Part shown: in pieces, positions 1 to 8,353 of the stretch
Position numbering within the stretch: position 1 is the stretch's first letter
Layout: each line of letters begins with the position of its first letter
Assembly (NCBI GenBank): GCA_903906425.1
Contig: CAIVKH010000115.1
Span: 41,508-105,507 of the forward strand
Direction: 5' to 3'
Length of the DNA: 64,000 nucleotides
Origin: an uncultured bacterium
GTDB lineage: Bacteria > Verrucomicrobiota > Kiritimatiellia > CAIVKH01
Notes under the pieces: generated by a model
What the model was told of the DNA's origin: nothing
Seen by the model: only the letters and a program-made list of their open reading frames with translations
The model's database searches: none
Program-made: the position numbers and the translations under genes

Positions 1-1225
1 TTCCGATGTCGCGGGCGTTGCGGATGAATTGCATCTCCGCGTCAAAGGGATCGTAGCTGAAAATTAGGCGCGATTTCGCTGCGGCTGCAAGGAGGCTGTC
101 GTCGAAGAGGAACGTATCGGCGGGTTCGGCGGGGAGTGAAACAAGAATGGTGGCGATTCCGCCAGGCGTTTTGATTTGCTTGAGAAGCGGCGGATGGACC
201 GGTAGTGGCGGGCCAAGCAACGCGGATAATTTTTCTGGTTGAAGCGCCATCCGGGCTAGCGACGTGACAAAGATGGGATCACCTTCCCTCGATTTGTCTG
301 CAACGGGCCAGGAGCCGTCGGCACGGCGTCGACGGCCCAATTCTGCGACAAGATCCATTTCGATCCGGTCCCGAAATGAGCCGCCATGGCGATAGAGTGC
401 GACGCGAAGAAGTAAGGCGTCGAGAAACGGATGAAGCGCACGTTTGATCTGAATATCAGGGCGAAGCAATGCGTCGAGGCCACGTCTCGCAGCCAGCGTT
501 GTGCCACATTCGGCAGTTTGCAGGCCAAGGATGGACGCGCCGGTTGATGACCAGCCCCCATAGGCGCGCCCAGTCATGCCGAATGCTCCTGTGTCTGAGT
601 CTTGAAATGTGATGAGGGTTTCAGCGGCACGACACAATGCGGAGAGAATGCGTTCGTTCGTCACGCCGGCGCGCCACGCGGTGCGTAACGCGAACATGGC
701 AAGCGCGGTAGATTCGACGTCAGCGTGCTGAATTCTCCCCAGTGACTCGGCCCAGGCTCCATCAGGTTGTTGCGTCTGTAGCAGGGCATTTGCAGCGCGC
801 GAAAGCGATCCGGTGTCGTGCGCAACAGCGAGCGCAAACATGGCGAAAGTTTGATCGAGTGCCGCCCCGTCATTCCCCGCTTTTCGCCACAGTCCATCTG
901 GATGTTGCGATTTTTTCAACGATTCCAATATGACCCGCTGAGACCCGGCACGATTTGGTCCTGCGGCGAATTCGCCGGCGAGAAAGAATGCCGCGCCAAC
1001 GCTCGTCGGCAGTTCCGTTGGCGAAACATTTGAGTCGGGGAAGGTTGGCGTTGCCTGATCATTGTCAGACAGCGCGGATATTGGAAGAATACTGCCTTGT
1101 TCGATGCCTTGGCGCAACGCCGAGAGGCGTTGGGAGGAAACAGCGGCTTGTGGGCTGGTGCAACCGCTACTAAATGCCACCGTTGTCAAAGCAGCTAGAA
1201 TCAGACGGGGAACATATCGTGACAC
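1..1225 (-). CDS. Lipoprotein with prenyltransferase/squalene-oxidase-type repeats (3' partial)
   Basis: An open frame runs leftwards off the window edge with no stop, giving about 408 residues. The N-terminus reads like a lipoprotein signal: basic VSRYVPR, hydrophobic LILAALTTVAF, then a lipobox SSGC. The body has spaced motifs QHPDGLWRKAG, QQPDGAWAESL and DTGAFGM, the QxxDGxW pattern of alpha/alpha toroid (terpenoid cyclase-like) repeats. Such secreted proteins need not be enzymes, so the function is unknown. I chose the GTG at 1225 because it gives a compact signal peptide. An ATG at 1276 adds 17 residues and neither start has a clear ribosome site. It lies directly downstream of the PAP2-like gene on the same strand, probably in one operon. 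Confidence 0.72.
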   Translation of the reverse strand, partial: MSRYVPRLILAALTTVAFSSGCTSPQAAVSSQRLSALRQGIEQGSILPISALSDNDQATPTFPDSNVSPTELPTSVGAAFFLAGEFAAGPNRAGSQRVILESLKKSQHPDGLWRKAGNDGAALDQTFAMFALAVAHDTGSLSRAANALLQTQQPDGAWAESLGRIQHADVESTALAMFALRTAWRAGVTNERILSALCRAAETLITFQDSDTGAFGMTGRAYGGWSSTGASILGLQTAECGTTLAARRGLDALLRPDIQIKRALHPFLDALLLRVALYRHGGSFRDRIEMDLVAELGRRRRADGSWPVADKSREGDPIFVTSLARMALQPEKLSALLGPPLPVHPPLLKQIKTPGGIATILVSLPAEPADTFLFDDSLLAAAAKSRLIFSYDPFDAEMQFIRNARDIG

Positions 1226-1306
1226 ATCAAAATCGGTCCCGGCGAATTTTATTTCAAAAAAGTGAAAAATCCGCATAAGAAATTTCGGTTTCTTGGCAAT
1301 ATATAT

Positions 1307-1777
1307 TTAGAGCCTGTGCGCGATTGCGTGTGTAATCAGTGCAGTCAGAACACCAAGAATCAAACCGGCGAAAACCTCATGACGGCTGTGGCCGAGAAGT
1401 TCGGCAAGTTTTTCCCGTTTGGGGAGATGATGTTGCTTCATCAATTCATCGACAATCTGGTTCAAAACACGGGCTTGGAGTCCGGCAGCACGGCGGACGC
1501 CTTGGGCATCGAACATGACAACCAATGCAAAAATGGTGGAAACAGCAAAAAAGGGACTGCCCAATCCGTAAATGAGCCCCACGGATGCCGCAAGAGCGCT
1601 GACAAGAGCCGAGTGGGCGCTGGGCATCCCGCCGGTACTGACAAAAAAACTGAAGTCAATCTGGCGCGATCTGGCGTAGTTGACAGCAAATTTGATGGAT
1701 TGAGCTGCGATCCAGCCTGCTGCGGCAGACCAGAGCGTCACATTAGACCAAAATGAATTGATTCGAACAATATCCAT
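1307..1777 (-). CDS. Divergent PAP2-family membrane protein (DUF212)
   Basis: A 156-residue integral membrane protein of the DUF212/YuiD group, related to PAP2 acid phosphatases. It carries the two family motifs, STGGMPSAHSA near residue 50 and GHSRHEVFAGLILG near residue 130, each next to hydrophobic helices. The length is normal for the family. PAP2 relatives remove phosphate from lipid pyrophosphates; the substrate of this divergent group is not established. The next gene on the same strand encodes a terpenoid-cyclase-fold lipoprotein. A link to isoprenoid-lipid metabolism is tempting but is only inference. Confidence 0.85.
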   Translation of the reverse strand: MDIVRINSFWSNVTLWSAAAGWIAAQSIKFAVNYARSRQIDFSFFVSTGGMPSAHSALVSALAASVGLIYGLGSPFFAVSTIFALVVMFDAQGVRRAAGLQARVLNQIVDELMKQHHLPKREKLAELLGHSRHEVFAGLILGVLTALITHAIAHRL

Positions 1778-2023
1778 GAAAAACGTGATAACTTAGGAAG
1801 ATGACCGGCGCGAGTAAAAAGCGAAAAGAGCAAATCGGCACATAGAAGCAGTGTAGGAATAATCCGGCGCGAATAATTAAGGAAGATGTCTTTTAAAGGC
1901 AGATATTCATGAACATTGGGCTGGGCATATATGATAGACTGGGTAATGAAGGGTCAACGGGGAGGAAGATTTTTCCTCGCCATCCGGCAGATGTGAGTGC
2001 AGCAAAGATGAGGGGATCAAACA

Positions 2024-2740
2024 ATGAATGAGGGGGGAATGTTGACGCATGTGGCAGTAATCGACAGCGAACCGCTATTGCGCGCTGCGTGGGAAAAATT
2101 ACTGCGGTCGTTTACTTCGTGTTGGGTCGCAGGTTCGTACTCGTCTTTCGACGATTTCTATATTCGCAACAATGGTTATCCGTTTGATGTTTTCTTGATG
2201 CACGTGGCCGATTCGTGGCCGATCAAATGGACCGCCCTCCGTAGCATCCGGTCGCACAAACCCGAGACGGACGTTGTCGTCATCCTTTCCACTGGCGCAA
2301 TCCGCTACGCTTCCGCCGCCGTACAAAACGGTGCCCGGTCTGTCGTCTCAACTGCCGCGGATCCGCAGGAGCTTCAGGAAGCGATCTTGGCGGCGGCTTG
2401 CAACAAGTCATACTTCTGTCGGATGGCTGCAAGCGCAATTCGTGTCATGCAGGAGGAGGAAGAGAGAAGCGACAACCTCAACGAGCTCTCAAACAGGGAA
2501 TCCGACGTGCTTTCGCTGTCGGCCCGCGGCATGAGATTGAAGGAAATCGCGGAACATCTGGGCGTGAACGTCAAGAGCGCCCATTCCTACCGCGTTCGGG
2601 CCATGCAGAAACTGGGCCTGCAAAATACCGCGCAGATCATCCGTTACGTCGTTGAAAGAGAATTGCGAGAATCTCCCGAAAAAACACCTGCCGATGAAAC
2701 AGGCGAACTCGCCGGCATTACACCAGTGGAAGATGACTAG
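2024..2740 (+). CDS. LuxR/NarL-type regulator with a degenerate receiver domain
   Basis: 238 residues. The N-terminal 120 or so follow the response-regulator fold (THVAVIDSEPLLRAAW at strand 1, DVFLMHV at strand 3). The C-terminus is a LuxR-type DNA-binding domain (LSNRESDVLSLSARGMRLKEIA, then VNVKSAHSYRVRAMQKLG). The usual phospho-acceptor Asp after LM is His, and the conserved Lys of strand 5 is also missing, so classic phosphorylation control is unlikely. GAGGGG lies 13 bases before the ATG at 2024; a second ATG at 2039 would drop five residues. No kinase is adjacent. The target genes are unknown. Confidence 0.85.
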   Translation: MNEGGMLTHVAVIDSEPLLRAAWEKLLRSFTSCWVAGSYSSFDDFYIRNNGYPFDVFLMHVADSWPIKWTALRSIRSHKPETDVVVILSTGAIRYASAAVQNGARSVVSTAADPQELQEAILAAACNKSYFCRMAASAIRVMQEEEERSDNLNELSNRESDVLSLSARGMRLKEIAEHLGVNVKSAHSYRVRAMQKLGLQNTAQIIRYVVERELRESPEKTPADETGELAGITPVEDD

Positions 2741-2787
2741 ACCATCGCCGGGCATTCGTCGCATCCAATCATCGGAACTTTGCGCGC

Positions 2788-2816
2788 CGGACTTTTCCAA
2801 TGATTGGAAAAGTCCG
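2788..2816. repeat. Palindromic TTCCAATGATTGGAA element, long-arm copy
   Basis: A perfect 29-bp palindrome around a single central G, with core TTCCAATGATTGGAA. It lies between the convergent 3' ends of the LuxR-type regulator and the acetate transporter, where it could act as a bidirectional terminator. The same core recurs at 5245, 5275, 23567 (one base different) and 23601. Confidence 0.85.
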
Positions 2817-2867
2817 TGATCAGGTCGCAAACACCTGAATTCAATTTTCGAGGAGTCCGCCAACAAT

Positions 2868-3437
2868 TCAGCCGACGGGCAAAACGGGCCTGCCGTATTT
2901 TTCGTTGAGGACTTCGGCCATCGCCAGATAGATCGCGCTGGCGCCGCAGACGAGGCCTTCGTAGCCGGCGATTTTTCCGATGAACGCGGATTCGAACCAG
3001 TCGCGGCAGGCGAGCAGCGCGAACAAAATGACCAGCGAGAAGAAAACAAATTGCAGGGCCTTGTTGGCTTTCAGCGTGCCGAGCCACATGAAGAAGGTGA
3101 AGACGCCCCACATGAAAAGATACCAGCCCATGAAGCCTTCGGGGGTTTTGTCGGCCCAGCCGATCTTCGGCAGGACCAGCAGGCCGACGAGCGTGAGCCA
3201 GAACGAGCCGTAGGAAATGAAGGCGGTCATGCCGAAGGTGTTTCCTTTTTTGAATTCGAGGATGCCGGCGATGATCTGGGCGATGCCGCCGTAGAAAAAT
3301 CCCATCGCGAGAATCATGGCGCTGACCGGGAAAAATCCGGCGTTGTGGATGTTCAGCAAAACGGTCGTCATTCCGAAGCCCATGAGGCCGAGCGGCGCGG
3401 GGTTGGCGTATTTTTCCATTTTTTCAGTGCTCTCCAT
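2868..3437 (-). CDS. satP: Acetate uptake transporter, GPR1/FUN34/YaaH family
   Basis: 189 residues with six predicted membrane helices. The family signature NPAPLGL follows a short N-terminus (MESTEKMEKYANPAPLGLMG), and the helices are rich in Gly and Phe (AMGFFYGGIAQIIAGILEF, GWYLFMWGVFTFFMWLGTL). Members are acetate or succinate-acetate channels and transporters of the inner membrane. I chose the ATG at 3437 because GGGAG lies nine bases upstream; an upstream ATG at 3482 has no such support. It is divergent from glycyl-tRNA synthetase. Confidence 0.9.
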   Translation of the reverse strand: MESTEKMEKYANPAPLGLMGFGMTTVLLNIHNAGFFPVSAMILAMGFFYGGIAQIIAGILEFKKGNTFGMTAFISYGSFWLTLVGLLVLPKIGWADKTPEGFMGWYLFMWGVFTFFMWLGTLKANKALQFVFFSLVILFALLACRDWFESAFIGKIAGYEGLVCGASAIYLAMAEVLNEKYGRPVLPVG

Positions 3438-3593
3438 TTTGAATGCTCCCGATAAGCGGCTAGTGCCGTTTTTCAGCGGCACAAACTAGACGATGAATCC
3501 GAAAAAATGCAAACGGCAAATCCCTTCGCGGGCAGGTCGCATATCAGCAAGCGCCTTGACCCGCCGCGCGGCGTTTCGCATTGTCCGCAGCTT

Positions 3594-5243
3594 ATGAGCG
3601 AAAACACCGATAAGAATACCAACGCGTTCATGGAGACGCTGGTCAGTTTGTGCAAGCGGCGCGGATTCATTTTCCAGTCGTCGGAAATTTATGGGGGCAT
3701 CAACGGCTTCTGGGATTACGGGCCGCTGGGCGCGGAACTGAAGCGCAACGTGAAGGAACGCTGGTGGCGCAAGATGACGCGCGAGCGCGAGGACATCGCC
3801 GGTCTCGAAGCGACGATCATCATGCATCCCGACATCTGGAAGGCGTCGGGCCACGTTGCAACTTTTCACGATCCGATGATTGATTGCAAAACCTGCAAAG
3901 GCCGTTTTCGCGCGGACCAGATTGACGAAATTCCGTGCCCGATGAAGCCGAGCAAGCATGTCTGTGAATGCGACGGCGAGAAGACCGAGGCGCGCGCGTT
4001 CAACCTGATGTTCAAGACGAATGTCGGCCCGGTCGAGGACGACGCGAGCGTCGCGTATCTGCGGCCCGAAACCGCGCAGGCGATTTTCGCGCAGTTCAAA
4101 AACGTGCTCGATACGGCGCGCCAGAAACCGCCGTTCGGCATCGCGCAAATCGGCAAGGCATTTCGCAACGAAGTCACGCCGCGCAACTACACGTTTCGCT
4201 CGCGCGAATTCGAGCAGATGGAACTCGAATTTTTCATTTTGCCCGATGAGGCAACTCAAGCTTTGTACGGCTCCGTCGTGACCGTTCCCGAAACCGGACA
4301 CCCCGGCGAACCGAAGCCGAACTGGGGATGGCAGGCGTGGCATCGCTACTGGGTCGAGGAGCGCGTTCGCTTTTACACCGAGATCGGACTGCCGCCCGAT
4401 TCGCTAGGCTTCCACAACCAGACCGACGCCGAACTCGCGCACTACGCGCGGGCCTGCGTGGACATCCTCTACAAATTTCCGTTCAGCAAACGCGACGCGA
4501 ACGGACAGATGAAGGGCGAGGAACTCGAAGGCATCGCCGCGCGCGGCGACTTCGATCTGAGCCAGCACGAAAAACATTCCGGCAAGCAGCTCGCCGTGTT
4601 CGACGAACCGCTCCGCGCCGCGTGGGGAAAACTTTCGCAGGAAGCGAAGGACAAACTTTACGCCGACTTCGTTGCGCAAAAAACGCGCATCGGCGTCGAG
4701 AAAAAGAAGCTCTCGCCCGACAACGCCGAAGTCGCCGCGCGCAAAGAGGCCGAGGCGTTCTTCGAACGGCTTTCAAAAGGCCAGTTCGTTCCGCACGTCA
4801 TCGAGCCGTCCGCAGGCGTTGACCGTCTGATCCTCGCGCTGCTCTGCAACGCCTACGCCGAAGAGGAAGTGACCGACGAAAAAGGAAACAAGGAAATCCG
4901 CGTCGTCATGCGTTTTCACCCGCGCATCGCGCCGATCAAGGTTGCCGTTTTCCCGCTGCTGAAAAACAAACCCGAACTCGTCGCCAAGGCCCGCGAAATC
5001 TACACCGCACTCCGCGGCCGCTGGAACGTCTTCTACGACGAAACCGGCGCCATCGGCCGCCGCTACCGCCGCCAGGACGAAGCCGGAACGCCCTTCGGCA
5101 TCACGATTGATTTCGACACGCTCGGCGAAAAAGGTCCCGAACTGAAAGATACCGTAACGCTCCGCCATCGCGATTCGATGATTCAGGAACGCGTGAAAAT
5201 CGCGGACCTCGTTTCGATCCTGTCGGCGTCAATTGATGGCTGA
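3594..5243 (+). CDS. glyQS: Glycyl-tRNA synthetase, single-chain (archaeal/eukaryotic-like) type
   Basis: 549 residues. It charges tRNA-Gly with glycine in the cytoplasm. It is a class II enzyme of the single-chain alpha2 type, not the bacterial alpha/beta pair. Visible landmarks are GGINGFWDYGPLGAELKRN (motif 1 area), YLRPETAQAIFAQFKN, the motif 2 region FRNEVTPRNYTFRSREFEQMELEFF, a CKTC...C zinc-binding-like insert near residue 100, motif 3 EPSAGVDRLILALL, and the anticodon-binding domain from about residue 440 (IKVAVFPLLKNKPELV, RRYRRQDEAGTPFGITIDFDTL). The ATG at 3594 begins the conserved protein; in-frame codons further upstream are not conserved-looking. This is a core chromosomal gene and marks the left flank as host DNA. 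Confidence 0.96.
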   Translation: MSENTDKNTNAFMETLVSLCKRRGFIFQSSEIYGGINGFWDYGPLGAELKRNVKERWWRKMTREREDIAGLEATIIMHPDIWKASGHVATFHDPMIDCKTCKGRFRADQIDEIPCPMKPSKHVCECDGEKTEARAFNLMFKTNVGPVEDDASVAYLRPETAQAIFAQFKNVLDTARQKPPFGIAQIGKAFRNEVTPRNYTFRSREFEQMELEFFILPDEATQALYGSVVTVPETGHPGEPKPNWGWQAWHRYWVEERVRFYTEIGLPPDSLGFHNQTDAELAHYARACVDILYKFPFSKRDANGQMKGEELEGIAARGDFDLSQHEKHSGKQLAVFDEPLRAAWGKLSQEAKDKLYADFVAQKTRIGVEKKKLSPDNAEVAARKEAEAFFERLSKGQFVPHVIEPSAGVDRLILALLCNAYAEEEVTDEKGNKEIRVVMRFHPRIAPIKVAVFPLLKNKPELVAKAREIYTALRGRWNVFYDETGAIGRRYRRQDEAGTPFGITIDFDTLGEKGPELKDTVTLRHRDSMIQERVKIADLVSILSASIDG

Positions 5244-5244
5244 G

Positions 5245-5293
5245 TTCCAATGATTGGAAGAAGCGGTTGCCGGAATTTCCAATGATTGGAAAT
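5245..5293. repeat. Two tandem copies of the TTCCAATGATTGGAA palindrome
   Basis: Copies at 5245-5259 and 5275-5293 (the second extended to ATTTCCAATGATTGGAAAT) lie directly after the glycyl-tRNA synthetase stop codon. The pair probably ends transcription or stabilises the mRNA end. Confidence 0.85.
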
Positions 5294-5320
5294 GCGCGAT
5301 CTCGTGAAGGATGATGCGAC

Positions 5321-6007
5321 ATGGGCCTCGATGCTGTTGAACTTGTGATGGCATTCGAAGAGCAGTTCGGAATCGAAATCGCCAACGAAGATGCCGAAAA
5401 ACTCGTCACACCGGTCATGGTCATCGATTACATTTGCACGAAGATCCGAATGACCGACGAGAAGAAATGCCAGTCGCAACGAGCGTTTTATATTCTCCGC
5501 CGTGCTCTCGTGCAAAAGTCCGGCAGAAAGCGGAGCGAAATAACGCCGACAACAAAACTGCGGGAAATTTTTCCTCGATCGAACTGCACTGGGCAATGGC
5601 TCGATTTGAAAAAGGCCGTGGATGCGCGCGGCTGGCCGAAGCTGACTTATCCGCGGTGGATAGAGCGCCTGTTTCTGGTCGTGGCTTTTGGCGCGCTGTG
5701 GGGCGGGACGTATTTTGGCATGGAATTCGAATTCGGAATTCTGAACGCGATTCTTCTCGGCGTGACTTTGTCATTCTTGCTCTGCATCGGGATTGGCTTT
5801 TCGACAAAATCATTTCGCCACGCGATCCCGTCGCGGCTTGTGACGCTCGCCAATCTGGTTCCTTATGTGGAATCGTCCAACGCAATTCAATGGGCCCGCG
5901 ACGCGGTGGCAAAGCGGGTCCGAAAAATCGTAATTGAGCAACTTTGCATTACTGAGTCCATTTATCGGGAAGACGCTACTTTCGTCGCGGACTTGGGCCT
6001 GAGCTAA
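5321..6007 (+). CDS. Membrane protein with split acyl-carrier-like segments
   Basis: 228 residues. The first 40 ([19 protein letters not shown]...VIDYI) match helices II-III of an acyl carrier protein, but the phosphopantetheine Ser of the usual DS motif is Ala. The last 30 ([29 protein letters not shown]) match helix I and end just where DSL would follow. Between them lie two membrane helices ([35 protein letters not shown]). An in-frame stop precedes the ATG at 5321, so no N-terminal extension is possible. The gene is probably unable to carry an acyl chain. Its function is unknown. It lies between glyQS and the left attachment site. Confidence 0.65.
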   Translation: MGLDAVELVMAFEEQFGIEIANEDAEKLVTPVMVIDYICTKIRMTDEKKCQSQRAFYILRRALVQKSGRKRSEITPTTKLREIFPRSNCTGQWLDLKKAVDARGWPKLTYPRWIERLFLVVAFGALWGGTYFGMEFEFGILNAILLGVTLSFLLCIGIGFSTKSFRHAIPSRLVTLANLVPYVESSNAIQWARDAVAKRVRKIVIEQLCITESIYREDATFVADLGLS

Positions 6008-6156
6008 AATCGGCCATAACATGACAACTACCGATGATTGCAGAAATCCGCGGAGATGCGAAGCGCGGGACAAAGCGAAATAATGATGACGCGGCGACAT
6101 TTCCTCAACGCTGGCGGCGCAGTTGTGGCGGAAACGCATGAAAGGGCTGAAAACAC

Positions 6157-6213
6157 TGGGCGAAACGAAAGTGGGCCCGGAGGGACTCGAACCCCCAACC
6201 AAGGGATTATGAG
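6157..6213 (-). other. Left attachment site: 3' half of a CAT-anticodon tRNA
   Basis: 56 of 57 bases match 62702-62758. The copy covers the tRNA from the anticodon loop (CTCATAA) to the acceptor end and about 15 bases beyond, read on the minus strand. The 5' half is absent, so it is not a working tRNA. It marks the left junction of the integrated element. Confidence 0.9.
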
Positions 6214-6334
6214 GCGACCGGGGGCTGCTTCTAAAAAGCCCGTAAAACGGCCCATTTCATGCACCACCATGCGGTTGGCGTCAAACGAATCCTGCACCAT
6301 CTCGCATCATTTTGCACCACTCTTGCGGGAGAGC

Positions 6335-6355
6335 GCCACGCGATTGCCACGCGAG
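6335..6355 (+). repeat. Arm-like integrase site, left end
   Basis: A 21-bp sequence built from two GCCACGCG-type units. It recurs with one difference at 62626-62646, just inside the other end and in the same orientation. The neighbouring stretch 6258-6325 has three TGCACCA repeats. Position and repetition suggest recombinase arm-binding sites. No gene is supported between 6008 and 6424. Confidence 0.55.
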
Positions 6356-6392
6356 TTATCGAAGTACTGACGGAAATTTCACGGCCTGCTTG

Positions 6393-6414
6393 TAATGGTA
6401 CGAACGTACCATTA
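6393..6414. promoter_or_regulatory. Operator/promoter of the LexA-like repressor gene
   Basis: Perfect 10-bp arms TAATGGTACG and CGTACCATTA are separated by AA. The palindrome overlaps the -35/-10 interval of a probable promoter (TTGTAA at 6390, 17 bases, TATGTT at 6413), whose -10 lies six bases before the ATG at 6425. This is a probable autorepression site. Confidence 0.65.
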
Positions 6415-6424
6415 TGTTTTCACC

Positions 6425-7021
6425 ATGGCGCGCCCCATTCAAATCGACAGCAAGCTTTCCGCGTTGCGGAAATTCTACCGCTTGGAGAAGCGCATGCCGT
6501 CGTTCGCCGAAATGATGGCCTTGTTCAACTACAGGTCGAAATCCCCCGTCACCGCCCTGATGACAAAACTCGTCGCGTCCGGCCATGTGCGGCGCGACGG
6601 CCGCAAACTCGCCGCCACGCCGAAACTCACCACGGTCATTGTGTCCGCCGGCGAGATCATCACGGCTGGCCCGGGCGGCTATCCGTCTCCGGCCGACGAG
6701 GAGCTTGTCGACGTGATGAGCCTCGATGACTGGCTTGTGCGAAAGCCGGGCGCGACATTCATGCTGCGAGTGACCGGCGACTCCATGACGGGCGCGGGCA
6801 TCATGCCCGGCGATGTCGTGCTGGTGGAGCGCAACACGAATCCCAAGACCGGCTCCATTGTCGTCGCCGAGGTCGACGGCGACTGGATGATCAAATATCT
6901 CGTGAGGGACAAGGCTGGCGTTGCGCTGGAATCCGCAAACCCGAAATACAAAACCATCCGGCCCCGGCAAACGCTGGTGATCTGCGGGATGGTCGTCTCC
7001 CAATGCAGGAAATACGTTTGA
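6425..7021 (+). CDS. LexA/UmuD-like self-cleaving repressor
   Basis: 198 residues. The N-terminal 65 resemble a LexA-type winged helix (ALRKFYRLEKRMPSFAEMMALF, then SPVTALMTKLVASGHVRRDGRKL). The C-terminus is an S24 peptidase: catalytic Ser in TGDSMTGAGIMPGD, catalytic Lys in DWMIKYL, and an Ala-Gly cleavage-site candidate in ITAGPGGYPSP. Such proteins repress SOS genes until RecA-stimulated self-cleavage. I chose the ATG at 6425 (MARPIQID) because it follows the palindrome and -10 directly; an ATG at 6395 would begin inside the operator. The polymerase and SRAP genes follow closely, so all three are probably one DNA-damage-induced operon. Confidence 0.88.
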   Translation: MARPIQIDSKLSALRKFYRLEKRMPSFAEMMALFNYRSKSPVTALMTKLVASGHVRRDGRKLAATPKLTTVIVSAGEIITAGPGGYPSPADEELVDVMSLDDWLVRKPGATFMLRVTGDSMTGAGIMPGDVVLVERNTNPKTGSIVVAEVDGDWMIKYLVRDKAGVALESANPKYKTIRPRQTLVICGMVVSQCRKYV

Positions 7022-7033
7022 TCGGGGCGCGTC

Positions 7034-8344
7034 ATGTCCGACGACAAGCCGATCATGCTCGACAGTTTTCCTCGCGCGATCCTGCACGTTGACTGCGACG
7101 CCTTCTTCACATCGTGCGAGCAGGCTTTGAATCCGCAGTGGCGCGGCAAGCCGATGGTGACGGGCGCGGAGCGGAACATCATTGCGTGCGCGTCGTACGA
7201 GGCGAAGGCGCTCGGCATCAAGCGTGGCGTCGCGCTGCATGAGGCGAAGAAGCTTTGCCCAAGCCTGGTCATCCTGCCGAGCGACTACGAGACCTACAGC
7301 CTATTCTCATGCCGGATGTTTGAGGCGATGCGGAGGTTCTCGCCCCTCGTCGAGGAGTATTCGATCGACGAAGGCTTCGCCGACATAACGGGGGCACGGC
7401 GTTTCTTCCATTGCTCCTACGAGGAAATCGCGCAGCGCATGAAGGCCGAGATACAGGACGAACTCGGCATCACCGTTTCCATCGGCCTCAGCCTGTCGAA
7501 GAGCCTCGCAAAACTGTGCTCGAAATTCCGCAAGCCGAATGGCTTCACGGCGGTCAAAGGTTTCCACATCCACGAACTTCTGAGGCGCAAGTCGCTGGGC
7601 GAGGTCTGGGGCTTCGGCTCAAACTCGGTGGCGCTTCTTGAATCGCGCGGACTGCGGACCGCGTTGGACTTCGTGAAGATGCCGGAGGCCGCGGCGGCGA
7701 AGCTGCTCCACAAACCGGGCCGCGAAATCTGGCACGAGTTGCGTGGCGAATCTATGTGGCCTGTGAGCACCGAGGAAAAAACTGACTACGCCAGCGTGTC
7801 GAAATGCAAGACGTTCACCGCGCCCTCGGCGGATCGGGATTTCATTTTTGCCCAACTCGTCCGCAACGTCGAAAAGGCGACGATCAAACTGCGCCGGCAC
7901 AAGCTGCGCGCCCGACGCCTTGCGACCGCGCTGCGGCGGGACGATTTCTCCCAGGCAGGGATCGAGTGCGACCTGTCTCGCGCGACCGCATCGCCTCTCG
8001 AATTGACGCCATACGTGCGCGAGATTTTTGACCGGCTCCACAAGCACGGCGAAGTGTACCGGGCGACCATGGTCGTGCTTTCCAGACTGGAGTCGGACAA
8101 TGCGGAGCAGTACGAGCTCTTCCAATCGCCGCTGCGCGTGGAGCAGTTGCGCGATGTGACGCTCGCTATCGACGACGTTGCGGCCAGGTTCAGCAAGCAC
8201 AAGATTTCGCTGGGCACCGGACTCTTCCTTTCAGACCACGCCGTCACCTCGCGTGACGCGCAGCCGGCTCGAAAGACCGACCTGCTTCCGGGCGAAACCG
8301 AGCGCTGTCACATTGGGTTGCCCCGTTTGAACATGGTCGTGTAG
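7034..8344 (+). CDS. Y-family translesion DNA polymerase (UmuC/DinB type)
   Basis: 436 residues. The palm begins with ILHVDCDAFFTSCEQALNP and has the metal-site motif EEYSIDEGFADITG near residue 115, followed by the SIGLSLSKSLAKLCSKFRKPNG region, a thumb HhH (VWGFGSNSVALLESRGLRTALDF) and a little-finger domain. It copies damaged DNA with low fidelity. It starts 12 bases after the LexA-like gene, the umuD-umuC arrangement. The polymerase is full length and has no obvious defect. Confidence 0.92.
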   Translation: MSDDKPIMLDSFPRAILHVDCDAFFTSCEQALNPQWRGKPMVTGAERNIIACASYEAKALGIKRGVALHEAKKLCPSLVILPSDYETYSLFSCRMFEAMRRFSPLVEEYSIDEGFADITGARRFFHCSYEEIAQRMKAEIQDELGITVSIGLSLSKSLAKLCSKFRKPNGFTAVKGFHIHELLRRKSLGEVWGFGSNSVALLESRGLRTALDFVKMPEAAAAKLLHKPGREIWHELRGESMWPVSTEEKTDYASVSKCKTFTAPSADRDFIFAQLVRNVEKATIKLRRHKLRARRLATALRRDDFSQAGIECDLSRATASPLELTPYVREIFDRLHKHGEVYRATMVVLSRLESDNAEQYELFQSPLRVEQLRDVTLAIDDVAARFSKHKISLGTGLFLSDHAVTSRDAQPARKTDLLPGETERCHIGLPRLNMVV

Positions 8345-8353
8345 ATTCCCAGC

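Noticed and set aside
6167..6213. A second tRNA gene on the left
   Set aside because: Only the 3' half is present. There is no D-arm or 5' acceptor strand, so it is an attachment-site remnant.
6038..6370. Open frame across the left attachment site
   Set aside because: It reads through the tRNA fragment and has no domain or codon bias.
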